Shown here: one piece after another, positions 47,746 through 56,850 of the stretch
How the letters are laid out: each line of letters starts with the position of its first letter
How positions within the stretch are numbered: position 1 is the stretch's first letter
Source of the DNA: CAVQJU01 sp963754955
GTDB taxonomy: Bacteria; Acidobacteriota; Vicinamibacteria; Vicinamibacterales; CAVVIG01
Length of the DNA stretch: 64,000 nt
Assembly (NCBI GenBank): GCA_963754955.1
Contig: CAVWHY010000006.1
Span: forward strand, 62,001 to 126,000
Reading direction: 5' to 3'
Program-made: the position numbers and the translations under genes
The notes under the pieces: model-generated
Told to the model about the DNA's origin: nothing
The model's input: only the letters and a program-made list of their open reading frames with translations
Databases searched by the model: none

Positions 47746-48333
47746 TCAGCGAGCGTCGAGCGCCTTGGCGATGGCGCCGCGGAGTGCCGGGGATTCCGGC
47801 GTGACCTCGCTCGGAAAGAACGCGACGACCTTGCCGTCCTTGCCGATCACGTACTTGCTGAAGTTCCACGCCGGCAGGTGGCCCGATGCGCCGAGAAACT
47901 TGTAAATCGGGGACTGGTCCGCTCCCGCCTTCGTCACGAGCTTCGAAAACATCGGGAACGTCACGTCGTAGGTGAGCTTGCAGAACTGCGCGATTTCCTG
48001 AGCGGTGCCTGGCTCCTGCGCCCCGAAGTCGTTGCTCGGGAATCCGAGCACCGCGAACCCCTTCGGCGCAAGTTCGCGGTTCAGCTTCTCGAGTCCTTCG
48101 TACTGCGGCGTGAACCCGCATTTGCTCGCGACGTTGACGGCGAGCGTGACCTTTCCGCGAAAGACGCCCAGGTCGGCGGGTTTGCCATCGAGAGATGACG
48201 TTTTCAGATCGTAGAAAGAAGACACGGGGGCTCCTGATTGTTGGGCAGTCGACAGGGGTGCGGTGGCCAGCACGGCTATTGCGGCGAGCGCGACCGACAG
48301 CCCTGAGACCCGAACGGTACTGTGGTTGATCAT
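47746..48333 (-). CDS. Secreted glutathione peroxidase-like thiol peroxidase
   Basis: ATG 48333, signal peptide (LSVALAAIAVLATAPLSTAQ). Catalytic cysteine in VNVASKCGFTPQYEGLEKL, glutamine in GFPSNDFGAQEPG, tryptophan/asparagine in PAWNFSKYVI: the GPx tetrad with Cys rather than selenocysteine. Export suggests defence against extracytoplasmic peroxide. Convergent with the fusion gene (2-base gap). Confidence 0.9.
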   Translation of the reverse strand: MINHSTVRVSGLSVALAAIAVLATAPLSTAQQSGAPVSSFYDLKTSSLDGKPADLGVFRGKVTLAVNVASKCGFTPQYEGLEKLNRELAPKGFAVLGFPSNDFGAQEPGTAQEIAQFCKLTYDVTFPMFSKLVTKAGADQSPIYKFLGASGHLPAWNFSKYVIGKDGKVVAFFPSEVTPESPALRGAIAKALDAR

Positions 48334-48494
48334 GGTGGTGTCTCCGGGCTCATTGTACTGTTGGAGGGGCAGGCGCAACGTCACCGGAAGGCCACGGATC
48401 CACTCGGTTGTCTGCGCGAAATCGAGAAATGCGGCCGTAAACCGCGCGCTTACATTGGCAAGGCCCTTGCGACATTTATATGGCGGGGGACACA

Positions 48495-49526
48495 ATGCAC
48501 ATTCCCAAACTGGCAATAGCAACAGCTGTGGTGAGCGCGGCGCTCGGGTTCGCGTCACCCGTTATGGCTCAGCATCACCGGGGCGGCGGAGACGGCGGCG
48601 GCCATGGTTCGAATCGCGGTGAAAGCCACGCCCAGGCGGCGCCGCGATCGAGCCCGCAACCCGCGGCGCGGCCGGCTCCTGCGCCGGCTCCCGCTCAGGC
48701 ACCGGCCCAGCGTGCCGATAATGGCGGACGGCGCGACGCCGCGCAACCGCGAGCGCAGGGCAATGCCGTGCCGCGCGGCTACCCGAGCGTGAACGGGAAC
48801 AACGGGGGCGGTTACCGCAGCGATGCGTATCGGAACGGCGGCGGCAACCGGTCTTACAGCAACAGCGGAAACCGCTATTACGGCAACGGTGGAAATCGGT
48901 ACTACGGCAACGGCGGGTACCGCAACTATTCGTACCGCGGTTACGGATACCACGCGCCGGTTCATTTCTATCGGCCGTACTATTCGTTCCGGCCGCGCTT
49001 TAGCCTCGGCTTCGGGCTGTGGGCCGGCTACCCGGTGCCGTACGCGTACGCGTACTACGACCCGTTCTATTACGGGCCGTCGTACTCCTACCCGTACCCG
49101 GCGACCGTGTACCCGTCGAACCCGTATCCGTCGACTCCGTACCCGCCGGAGCAGTATCCGTCTGACCAGTACCCGACGTATCCGCCGCCGGCGAATTATC
49201 CGCAGTCTCCGCAGAACTATCCGCCGCAGTCGTCACAGAACTACCCGCAGACGGTGCCGGATCCGAACTCGATCGGTGTTCAGCCGGGACAGGCGAATCT
49301 CGGCGGCCTGAGTTTCGACATCACGCCGAAGGACGCGCAGGTGCTGGTGGACGGCAACGTCGTGGGCACGGTGGAACAGTTCTCGCCCAGCTCACAGCCT
49401 CTCGGGTTGTCCGCGGGACATCATCGGGTTGAGGTTGAAGCGCAGGGTTACCGCACGATCAGCTTCGACGTCGATATCGTTTCGGGCCAGGTAGTCCCGT
49501 ATCAGGGCGCCATGGAGCGGCGATGA
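48495..49526 (+). CDS. Secreted glycine/tyrosine-rich PEGA-domain protein
   Basis: Start ATG 48495 (GGGGGA upstream); signal peptide ending PVMAQ. Low-complexity middle: proline/alanine-rich (about 50-80), asparagine/glycine/tyrosine-rich (100-140, GNRYYGNGGNRYYGNGG), then a run of YPS/PYP repeats (170-250), and finally a PEGA domain (LGGLSFDITPKDAQVLVDGNVVGTVEQF...LGLSAGHHRVEVEAQGYRTISFDVDI). Probably a cell-surface structural protein. Overlaps the BON gene start (ATGA). Confidence 0.85.
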   Translation: MHIPKLAIATAVVSAALGFASPVMAQHHRGGGDGGGHGSNRGESHAQAAPRSSPQPAARPAPAPAPAQAPAQRADNGGRRDAAQPRAQGNAVPRGYPSVNGNNGGGYRSDAYRNGGGNRSYSNSGNRYYGNGGNRYYGNGGYRNYSYRGYGYHAPVHFYRPYYSFRPRFSLGFGLWAGYPVPYAYAYYDPFYYGPSYSYPYPATVYPSNPYPSTPYPPEQYPSDQYPTYPPPANYPQSPQNYPPQSSQNYPQTVPDPNSIGVQPGQANLGGLSFDITPKDAQVLVDGNVVGTVEQFSPSSQPLGLSAGHHRVEVEAQGYRTISFDVDIVSGQVVPYQGAMERR

Positions 49527-50284
49527 CACCTCGTCTCCCGCCGGCCGTCGTCACGATGGTGACGACGGCCGCTCTCTCCGTCGGATTCCATCTGCCGCTG
49601 AGCGCGGCCGGCCCCTCGGACAGCCAGATCAAAGCCGACGTGCAACGTCAGCTGGCGCGGATCGACCGCAGCGCCGAACGGCTGACGCTCGATGTCAAGA
49701 ACGCCGTGGTCATGCTGTCGGGCGAGGCAGAGACGCTTTGGACGAAGGAAGAAGCGGTGCGGCGCGCCCTGAAAGTCGACGGCGTGAAATCCCTCGAGGC
49801 CGACGTGACCATCCCCAAGGCGGAAAACGACGAGGCGCTCAGTCGTGAGGTCGTGAAGCGTATCCGCGACTACGATCTTTATACCGTCTACGACAACATC
49901 GAGGGCCGCGTCCGCGATGGACATGTGCGGCTCGAGGGCGCTGTCACCGAAGACAAGAAGTCCGCCGACCTCGTCGAGCGTATCGCCAGGGTGAAAGGCG
50001 TCCAGGCGATCGACAATCGTCTCGTGATTCTGCCCGCTTCCCAATCCGACGACCGCTTGCGCGTCGCGATTGCGACCGCCATCTACCGAGACGAGGCGTT
50101 CATCCACTACTCGATGGTCGATCCCCCGGTCCACGTCATCGTCAACAACGGTCACGTGCAGCTCGTCGGGTACGTCCGCTCGCAGGTCGAGCTGATCAAG
50201 GCAGAAAGCATCGCCCGGTCCGGGTTCGGCGTCCTGGCGGTCGAGAACCGAATCCAGGTGACGGGGCGGGGGCAGGGCCACTGA
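49523..50284 (+). CDS. Secreted three-BON-domain protein
   Basis: Coupled by ATGA to the PEGA gene. N-terminal signal (VVTMVTTAALSVGFHLPLSAAG). Three BON repeats: SQIKADVQRQLARIDRSAERLTLDVKNAVVMLSGEA, SREVVKRIRDYDLYTVYDNIEGRVRDGHVRLEGAV, and LRVAIATAIYRDEAFIHYSMVDPPVHVIVNNGHVQLVGYV. OsmY-like proteins bind phospholipids and act in the periplasm. Likely works with the PEGA protein at the envelope. Confidence 0.9.
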   Translation: MTPRLPPAVVTMVTTAALSVGFHLPLSAAGPSDSQIKADVQRQLARIDRSAERLTLDVKNAVVMLSGEAETLWTKEEAVRRALKVDGVKSLEADVTIPKAENDEALSREVVKRIRDYDLYTVYDNIEGRVRDGHVRLEGAVTEDKKSADLVERIARVKGVQAIDNRLVILPASQSDDRLRVAIATAIYRDEAFIHYSMVDPPVHVIVNNGHVQLVGYVRSQVELIKAESIARSGFGVLAVENRIQVTGRGQGH

Positions 50285-50287
50285 CAG

Positions 50288-50301
50288 CGACAACGTTGTC
50301 G
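50288..50301. terminator. Short perfect palindrome after the BON gene
   Basis: CGACAACG/TTGTCG-type 14-base palindrome 4 bases after the BON stop, with little T tract behind it. A weak terminator or protein-binding site. The rest of the 255-base gap (50285-50539) shows no gene and no further structure recognised. Confidence 0.3.
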
Positions 50302-50539
50302 TTCCAGGCGCGATGTCGAGACATTTACGTAGTACATCGCATTGGCCCGCCACCTTCCGTCGCGCACGCGCCGGCCGTCACACTCTGATGCGAGACATAT
50401 TCGTCCAGGGCTGCCTTCATCGTGACGAAAATGTCGCCAAGGGCTCCTCGGTGCGAAGTGTCAGGACGATATTCCTTAGGATTTCAGCGTCGCCGAACGC
50501 GCAGACGTTGGCACCCGGCTTGTAGAAGCGACGGCAGCC

Positions 50540-50908
50540 GTGCCGACACTCCGCATCGGAACCCGTGCTGCGCGTGCCCTCATGCGGTGGTGCGCCCTCA
50601 CGATTGCGGTCCTCGCGATGCTGCCGTTCACCCCGCCGTTTTCAACCTGCGACCTCGGTGCGCTCGTTGCGGATCGCGCGCTCCAGAAGGAAACGCCGGC
50701 GGAAAAGAAGTCGACGGGGCCGTCGATTGCCGACGCGATCTATTTTCTCGAGTCGGCCGCCGACGACAAGGAACACCTGAAGCATCTGCCGGTCGATGCG
50801 CCGTCGCCCGGTCGGGCGCTCACCACGCCCGACAGCCCGCCCCTCTGGCTCGTCCCGATCGTGCACGAGCAGTTCGGTCTCGTCTCGTCGCCCATCCTGC
50901 GCGTCTAG
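50540..50908 (+). CDS. Small secreted or membrane-anchored hypothetical protein
   Basis: 122 residues from GTG 50540 (start uncertain). N-terminal hydrophobic segment (ALMRWCALTIAVLAMLPFTPPF) then a soluble part (VADRALQKETPAEKKSTGPSIADAIYFLESAADDKEHLKHLPVDAPSPGRAL). 87 bases upstream of the ammonium transporter. No family recognised. Confidence 0.5.
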   Translation: MPTLRIGTRAARALMRWCALTIAVLAMLPFTPPFSTCDLGALVADRALQKETPAEKKSTGPSIADAIYFLESAADDKEHLKHLPVDAPSPGRALTTPDSPPLWLVPIVHEQFGLVSSPILRV

Positions 50909-50995
50909 TCCGCACCAGCGCCGTTCGCGCGTTCCGCGCCGGAAGCGCGGCCTCAGCCACAAATCCCTGGTGTGTGTATTGGTGCAGGAGAAGCC

Positions 50996-52541
50996 ATGTC
51001 CATAACGTATTTTTATCGGCGAATTCGAACGAATCTCAGCGATCCGGCCATGCGCGCGAAAGTGCTGGCTCTGGTGGGAGGAAAGGCCATCGGCCTGATC
51101 CTCCTGCTCACCGCGATGCGGATCTTCCTCGCGCCGGCGGTCTCGGCGCAGGCGCCGTCCGCCGGCCCGTCGCCGGAAATCAACGCGATCAACACGGCGT
51201 GGACGCTGATCGCCGCGTTCCTCGTGTTCGGCATGCAGGTCGGGTTCGTCATGCTCGAAGCCGGATTCGCCCGATCGCGCGAGTCGATCAACATCCTCGT
51301 CGAAGGCATCGTCGACACCTGCATCTGCGGCATCACGTTCTGGGCGTGGGGCTTCGCCTTCATGTTCGAGCCCGGCAACGGGTTCATCGGAACCACCGGC
51401 TTCTTCCTGAAGGGCCTCGCCGACACCTACGGCTCGACCGGTGTGCCGCTGCTCGCGTTCTGGGTGTTCCAGTTCGCCTTCGCCGACACCTGCTCGACCA
51501 TCACGTCGGGCGCGATGGTCGGCCGCTGCGGCTTCATCGGCGACATTCTCTACAGCATCGGCGTCACCGGGTTCATCTACCCGATCATCGGCCACTGGGC
51601 GCTGGGGACCTGACGGCTGGCTGGCGGTGATGGCCGTGCCGTTCCGCGACTTCGCCGGTTCGACGGTCGTCCACACCATCGGCGGCGCGATCTCGCTCGT
51701 CGGCGCCATCGCGCTCGGCCCGCGGCTCGGCCGCGTGTTCGCGCGTGACGGCGGCGGGCCGCCCGCTGCCGCACAACATCATCCTCGGCGCCGTCGGCGG
51801 CCTGATCCTCTGGTTCGGCTGGTACGGCTTCAACCCGGGCAGCACGCTGTCGGCGCTCGACGTGCAGGGCATCGGCCGCGTCTCCTTCAACACGACGATG
51901 GCGGCGTGTTCGGCGGGCCTGACGGCGCTCTTCTACGCGTACGCGCGCGTCCGGAAATGGGACCTCGGCCTGACGACGAACGGCTTCCTGGCCGGGCTGG
52001 TGGCCATCACGGCGCCGTGCTACTGGGTCAGCCCCACGGGCGCATTCTTCATCGGCCTCGTCGCCGGCTTCGTCGTCGATCTGGGCCACGGATGCGCTCG
52101 AGTACCTGCGCATCGACGACCCGATCGGCGCCGTTCCCGTGCACCTCGCCTGCGGCATCTGGGGCACACTGTCACTCGGCCTGTTTGCGACGGGCGCCTA
52201 CGGGCTGCCGACGCCGACTGGCGTGGACGCGACGGTCGTCGGTGAAGGGCCTCTTCTACGGCGGCGGCACGGCGCAGCTCATGTCGCAGGCCATCGGGAG
52301 CGGAGCGGTCGTCTTCGCGACGCTCGCCGTGTCAGTCGTGCTGATGTATGCGGTGAAAGCCACCGGCACGCTGCGTGTCTCGCGTGAAGGCGAACTCGAA
52401 GGCCTGGACCTGCACGAGCACGGCATGGTCGCCTACCCTGAGTACGTCATTCACGGGTACTCCGGCGGGTTGCACCCAACCGCGGCCAGTGCGTCCACCC
52501 CGATGCTCGCGCCAAGCCCGACGCCGGTGCACGCGCAGTAG
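50996..52541 (+). CDS. amt: Ammonium transporter Amt (four frameshifts)
   Basis: ATG 50996 with GGAG box; long N-terminal extension with a hydrophobic segment. Amt signatures: NTAWTLIAAFLVFGMQVGFVMLEAGFARSRESINILV, FADTCSTITSGAMVGR, DFAGSTVVHTIGG (first pore histidine), VPVHLACGIWGTLSLGLFATG (second pore histidine), C-terminal DLHEHGMVAYPEY. Breaks near 51610, 51768, 52095 and 52240. All conserved regions are otherwise intact. No GlnK gene is seen next to it. Confidence 0.9.
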
Positions 52542-52561
52542 AACGGTCTGCAAGGAAACCC

Positions 52562-52606
52562 GCTCGACGCGAACCGGTGTATCGCCGGCGCGTCGAGCGC
52601 CGTTTT
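52562..52606 (+). terminator. Rho-independent-like terminator after amt
   Basis: GCTCGACGCG (52562-52571) pairs with CGCGTCGAGC (52589-52598), with an inner CCGG pair, followed by GCCGTTTT. 21 bases after the Amt stop. Confidence 0.75.
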
Positions 52607-52684
52607 GTCAGAAACGTCGGCGGGACCACGAGCCCGAGCGGCGCACCGCATCCGATCCACTCCGTTCCCCCAAAAAGTAGGGCT

Positions 52685-54370
52685 TCAGCGCGCGTTCGCC
52701 GCGGTCAGTGAGTACACCCGGCCGGCGCCATCGTCATGACGAAGCTCCATGCGCCCCTGATAGGCGGCGAGCCGGCGTTCGACGCGCGCCCACTCACCAG
52801 GCGGGTAGAGATCGGTGTGCACGACCACGTAGTCCACGTGGAACTCCGCGAGCGCGCGCAGGCTGTCGTCGTCGGGGAAGCGTGTGAGCCGATCGTAGAG
52901 GGCGAGATGCGCGGCGGGCTGCAGGCCGCTCCACCCGTGGACGGTCTTCTGCCAGTGCTCGGTCGAGTGCAACATGAACTCGGCCTGCCGCTTTTCGAAT
53001 TCGTACACGCGCGAGAGCGGCGGCAGCGGCACCTCGGCGACGGTGAACGGCACCGCCTGCCGCGCGAGCCAGCGGTCGGCGGGCGGCGTCACGACGGCAT
53101 AGGGCGTGGTCGTCAGCGGGACGGCGAACTCCGCCACGAGCAGGGCGCCGACCGCCGCAGCGGCGACGAGACGCGCGCGCTCGCGCAGACGGCTCGTCAA
53201 CCAGTCGAAGCCCAGGCCGGCGAGTACGCTGAGCCCGAGCAGCGCCGGCAGCATGAACCGCGAGGCCGCGCGGATGAAATTGAGGCCCGGCAGCCAGTAG
53301 ACGAGCGGCCAGAGTCCGAAAGGCGGTCCGACGGCGAGCAGGACGCAGAACAGCACGAGCAGCGCGTACACCCCCACACTGGCTTGCCGGACGGAGGGAC
53401 CGGATCGCGCGGCGGCGACGAGCGCGGCCCCTGCGAGCAGCAGCGGCAGGTAGCCGGGAAACAGGTACGCATTGGCCGCGCCGTTGATCTCCGTGCCGGG
53501 GAGCAATCGCGACAAGAGGAACGCGTGCGCGTAGGTTGGCGATGCCAGGAAACTGGCCGGCGTGGTGAGGACCCAATCGGCCAGTGTCCGCTTGAGCCCC
53601 ATCTCCGCCTGCACGCGCACATACGCCACCGCCACCGGGACGATCGGCGCGAGCAGCAGCGCGCCGGCGACGCCGAGATCGCGCGCGCGTTTTCCGATCG
53701 CCAGCGGCTGCCCAAGCGACGCGTGGTAGGCGCACAGCAGGGCGGCGGCGAACGCGAGAAACACGGTCCCGTGGCCGCTCGTCAGCGCCTGCGCGGTGAA
53801 GAACGCCGCGGCCAGACGAAGATCACGCTTCGCGCCGCCGTCGAGGTAGGCGTGCAGATACGCGAGGCTGAAAGGCACCCATTGGATCGTCGTGAGAAAG
53901 AGCTGGTCGAGACGAAGGAACCGGGGAGGAGCAAACGCGAAGATGAGACCGGCCAGCACTGCACCTGCCGATGCGACGCCGGCCCGTCGCGCCAGCTGGA
54001 ACGTGCCGAGGCCGCACAGCACGCACGACAGCAGGGAGACGAGGTTCATCGCGAGGACCGGGTTGTGCGTCAGTCCCAGGATCGGCGCCGCCAGAATCCC
54101 GCTGCCAATCAGGTGCTCGGAGTAGGCGAGGGTGCGGTGAAGCGGCGCGAAGATGTTGGCGTCGAAGATGGAGAACGGCTGGTGGACGATCGCGTGCGCA
54201 TCCCACGACAGCGTCCACAGAAACAAATCGGTATCCGGGCTGATGGTGAGCACGTGACCGGCAGGGTGCCGGACGAGCGGATACGCCAGCAGGACGGTGA
54301 GCGCGGTGTAGAGCACCGCGACATGCCACGCGCGCAGCGCGTCGCGCGGCGGCATGCCGGAGGCGTTCAT
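52685..54370 (-). CDS. Polytopic membrane protein, GT-C glycosyltransferase-like
   Basis: About 561 residues, roughly 11 TM helices (LYTALTVLLAYPLV, LAMNLVSLLSCVLCGL, AGAVLAGLIFAFAPP, ...). The first loop carries SPDTDLFLWTLSWDAHAIVHQPFSIFDANIFAPLHRTLAYSEHLIGSGILAAPI, an acidic periplasmic loop as in GT-C enzymes and YfhO-like proteins; the soluble C-terminal domain has VDYVVVHTDLYPPGEWARVERRL. Donor and acceptor are unknown. Start ATG overlaps the upstream gene stop (ATGA, 54367-54370). Confidence 0.7.
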   Translation of the reverse strand: MNASGMPPRDALRAWHVAVLYTALTVLLAYPLVRHPAGHVLTISPDTDLFLWTLSWDAHAIVHQPFSIFDANIFAPLHRTLAYSEHLIGSGILAAPILGLTHNPVLAMNLVSLLSCVLCGLGTFQLARRAGVASAGAVLAGLIFAFAPPRFLRLDQLFLTTIQWVPFSLAYLHAYLDGGAKRDLRLAAAFFTAQALTSGHGTVFLAFAAALLCAYHASLGQPLAIGKRARDLGVAGALLLAPIVPVAVAYVRVQAEMGLKRTLADWVLTTPASFLASPTYAHAFLLSRLLPGTEINGAANAYLFPGYLPLLLAGAALVAAARSGPSVRQASVGVYALLVLFCVLLAVGPPFGLWPLVYWLPGLNFIRAASRFMLPALLGLSVLAGLGFDWLTSRLRERARLVAAAAVGALLVAEFAVPLTTTPYAVVTPPADRWLARQAVPFTVAEVPLPPLSRVYEFEKRQAEFMLHSTEHWQKTVHGWSGLQPAAHLALYDRLTRFPDDDSLRALAEFHVDYVVVHTDLYPPGEWARVERRLAAYQGRMELRHDDGAGRVYSLTAANAR

Positions 54371-54828
54371 CCGGCCGGCGCGACCCTCGTGCTCTGGCTC
54401 GACACGCACTGCCAGCGGCCGGATCGCAGCACAAACACGTCCACGTACCGGTAGACGACTTCGAGCTGTTTCCCCTTGCTGGGCCCGGTCAGCGTCTGCC
54501 GGAACCAGACGACGGCCGTGTCGCCGTAAATCTTCACCAGAAACTCGTCCTGGGTGGACGAGTCCACTTGCTTGTTGAACTCCTTCGCCAGCTCGATCTC
54601 CCTGGCCTTGTTGCCGAGGCTTCCGTCGCCGTAGGTCGCGACGAACTCGTCGGCCAGGATGTTCTCGAGAAACGGGATGTCCTTGGCGCGGAACGCCGTG
54701 TCCCAGTCCTTTTCGAGCTGGATGAGCACCTGCTGATCGGAACGAACAGGCCGGTTCTGTGCCGCGGCCGGCGCCGCGAGCGCCATCGCCGAAACCAGCA
54801 CCGCAAAGATCGATGTTCTCCAGGTCAT
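54367..54828 (-). CDS. Secreted SnoaL/DUF4440-like protein (NTF2 fold)
   Basis: ATG 54828, signal peptide (MTWRTSIFAVLVSAMALAAPAAAQ), then DQQVLIQLEKDWDTAFRAKDIPFLENILADEFVATYGDGSLGNKAREIELAK...TAVVWFRQTLTGPSKGKQLEVVYRYVDVFVLRSGRWQCVSSQST, a classic NTF2/DUF4440 pattern. Coupled to the GT-C-like gene. Confidence 0.85.
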   Translation of the reverse strand: MTWRTSIFAVLVSAMALAAPAAAQNRPVRSDQQVLIQLEKDWDTAFRAKDIPFLENILADEFVATYGDGSLGNKAREIELAKEFNKQVDSSTQDEFLVKIYGDTAVVWFRQTLTGPSKGKQLEVVYRYVDVFVLRSGRWQCVSSQSTRVAPAG

Positions 54829-54924
54829 ACGCAAATGGTAGCCCGTTTCGCGCGCCGCGCAACCTGACAGGGGTCGGCCCCGGCATGCGCTGGTTTTGCC
54901 CGCGCCCGCGCGTTAGCCAGTGAG

Positions 54925-55467
54925 ATGGGCACGATCCGTCTTAACCGTCGCCTGTTGAGCCTGGGCCTCGAGGCCGCGCTGATGGTGTTCGTCCTGGGAC
55001 ACGCGCCGCGGGTCGCTGCGGACGACACGCCGTTATTCCGCGTCAGATCCTCCGATCAGGCCATCACCCAGTTCATCGAGCTGGCCGCCGCGCGGTCGCT
55101 CACGTTCAGGAATCTCGTGGCTGTGATCCAGGGATCCGACGGCATCGTGTACGTCGAGCCCGGCGAATGCGGACACGGCACCCGGGCCTGCCTGAAGCTC
55201 TGGATGGGCACGAGCGGCTCCACGCGATTTCTGCGGGTCGTCGTGAATCGCCGGCGGGCGTATTCCGACGCGGACTTCATGGGTTCGATCGGGCACGAAC
55301 TGCAGCACACCGTCGAGGCACTGAGCGAACCGAATACCGTCAACAGCATGAGGCTGTACAACTACTTCACGCGGACCGCGATCTCGGGGCCGCGGTTCGA
55401 AACGATGGAAGCGATCACGGCCGGCGATGCCGTCCGGCACGAGTTGCGGGATCTGCACGCGCGGTAG
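54925..55467 (+). CDS. Secreted HExxH-motif protein 2 (putative metallopeptidase)
   Basis: 180 residues from ATG 54925 with an N-terminal signal (LLSLGLEAALMVFVLGHAPRVAA). Core: GSDGIVYVEPGECGHGTRACLKLWM, then IGHELQHTVEALSEPNTVNSMRLYNYF, then RFETMEAITAGDAVRHEL. The HExxHxxE motif, the two cysteines and the FET block are shared with the protein at 28663-29259, whose gene is 26 kb away. Role unknown. Confidence 0.7.
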   Translation: MGTIRLNRRLLSLGLEAALMVFVLGHAPRVAADDTPLFRVRSSDQAITQFIELAAARSLTFRNLVAVIQGSDGIVYVEPGECGHGTRACLKLWMGTSGSTRFLRVVVNRRRAYSDADFMGSIGHELQHTVEALSEPNTVNSMRLYNYFTRTAISGPRFETMEAITAGDAVRHELRDLHAR

Positions 55468-55525
55468 CGTCGCTTGTCATCGGCGGCCATGAACGGGCCG
55501 CCTTGCTTCAGGGCGCCTGCGTTGC

Positions 55526-56488
55526 CTACTTGGTGCAGCGCGCTGATTGATTGACGAGGTCACCCGGTGTGCGACCGCGTTTGTCTCGATACACCTGGTG
55601 GCAGTGCAGGCACGCGTTCGCGATCTGCTCCGTGAAGTCGCTGACCACTTCCTGGTTGCGAGTCTGCGCGGCTTTGTACGCGGCGCGGCCGGTTTCGGCC
55701 AGCTCCAGCGTGAACTTGATCCAGTCGGGATCGGTCACCGGCACCGGCCGGCCGTTCTCGCACCGCCGTCCGGGCTCGAGCAGGAGCGGCGCCGACTCGG
55801 CGAGCGCGATGGCCGCGTAGTCGACGATCTCCCAGCCCTTGTAGATGCCCTGTCCCCACTCGAACGTCGAAAACGCCTGGTCGTTCGGCTGGTTGGCCGG
55901 CTTCTTGGGCGCCGGCGCGGCCGGGTCGTGCGTCTGCACGGTGAAGATCAGATTCGAGCTGGGAAACAGGATGCCGCGCATGACCTGGTTCAGGTTGCCG
56001 GCTGGAGGGAACGTCCGCTGTCCGGTTGCAGAAACGACAGACGCGGGAGGCGTGGTGAAGCCCGCCACCAGCGAAATGGGTTTCTGCGCTGCTGCGTCGG
56101 CGCTGAGCTCGGAGCGGCCCGCGGGGAACTTCCCGGCCTGAAGCATGTACGCGACGATGTCGGTGGACTGCGGGCGCGTCAGCTTTCCGGGGTCGTCCTG
56201 CGGCATCGTGTGCTGGATCTTGTCGACGAGCTCGGACACCGGACCGCCCCAGACGGCGAGGAACGCATCGCCGGCAAGCGGCGGCGCGTTCGCCCCCGCG
56301 AGCGTCGCCCCGTGACAGGACGCGCACTTGTCGTTGTACAGGGCCTGACCGCGCCTCGCCTGTTCGTCGCTGTAAATGCCGTCGCGCGCTGTCCGGGACC
56401 GCCCCGGGGCCTGCGCGGCGACCAGCAGCGAGGCCGCGAGCGTACAGACGGAAACGGACACCGCAAATCGCATGAGGCGCGAAGACAT
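55526..56488 (-). CDS. Secreted dihaem cytochrome c
   Basis: Signal peptide (FAVSVSVCTLAASLLVAAQA). First haem CASCHG in a class I domain (GQALYNDKCASCHGATLAGANAPPLAGDAFLAVWGGPVSELVDKIQHTMPQDDPGKLTRPQSTDIVAYML); second CLHCHQ near the C-terminus (DFTEQIANACLHCHQVYRDKRG). The middle (WGQGIYKGWEIVDYAAIALAESAPLLLEPGRRCENG) is not assigned. Probably a periplasmic electron carrier; its own partner is unknown. Confidence 0.85.
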   Translation of the reverse strand: MSSRLMRFAVSVSVCTLAASLLVAAQAPGRSRTARDGIYSDEQARRGQALYNDKCASCHGATLAGANAPPLAGDAFLAVWGGPVSELVDKIQHTMPQDDPGKLTRPQSTDIVAYMLQAGKFPAGRSELSADAAAQKPISLVAGFTTPPASVVSATGQRTFPPAGNLNQVMRGILFPSSNLIFTVQTHDPAAPAPKKPANQPNDQAFSTFEWGQGIYKGWEIVDYAAIALAESAPLLLEPGRRCENGRPVPVTDPDWIKFTLELAETGRAAYKAAQTRNQEVVSDFTEQIANACLHCHQVYRDKRGRTPGDLVNQSARCTK

Positions 56489-56508
56489 CGACTTCCTCCG
56501 CCGATATC

Positions 56509-56835
56509 TTACGCTACGTTCTGGCGAAGCTTGTCCAGCGCCGACCGCAGACAGGCGCGCGTTTCGTCACTGAGATCCACGAACCGCACGGCGAACCCGA
56601 AGCCGGGCCGCCCATAGACGGTTTCCGCCTGCAGCGTCACAGTGCCCTCGTACGGCAGCGCCAGCCGGAGAGAGATCCGCTGACCGATGGGCGTGTCGTA
56701 GAGCGAGTTGATGAAGCAGCCGCCTTCGCTGAGATCGTAGACGAGCAGAGGCGTGTCGATGAGGCCGAGCCGGCAACCATCGAACGGGCCGGTGACACGG
56801 TGGGCTTTTCTGCGGCTGGCCTGTATGGGGACCAC
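56509..56835 (-). CDS. PilZ-domain protein
   Basis: 108-residue stand-alone PilZ domain: basic motif SRRKAHRV (RxxxR) and YDLSEGGCFI (DxSxxG), the two c-di-GMP-contacting motifs, then LRLALPYEGTVTLQAETVYGRPGFGFAVRF. Last gene of the c-di-GMP-type operon, 15 bases after the previous gene. Confidence 0.9.
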   Translation of the reverse strand: MVPIQASRRKAHRVTGPFDGCRLGLIDTPLLVYDLSEGGCFINSLYDTPIGQRISLRLALPYEGTVTLQAETVYGRPGFGFAVRFVDLSDETRACLRSALDKLRQNVA

Positions 56836-56850
56836 GTCTTGTCCTCAGGG

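Noticed and set aside
48823..49311. An arginine/threonine-rich frame inside the PEGA gene
   Set aside because: It is the +1 shadow of the low-complexity PYP region and has no start context.
50996..52541. Programmed frameshifting in amt
   Set aside because: Four breaks in one gene without a common slippery motif or stimulatory structure; sequencing error is simpler.
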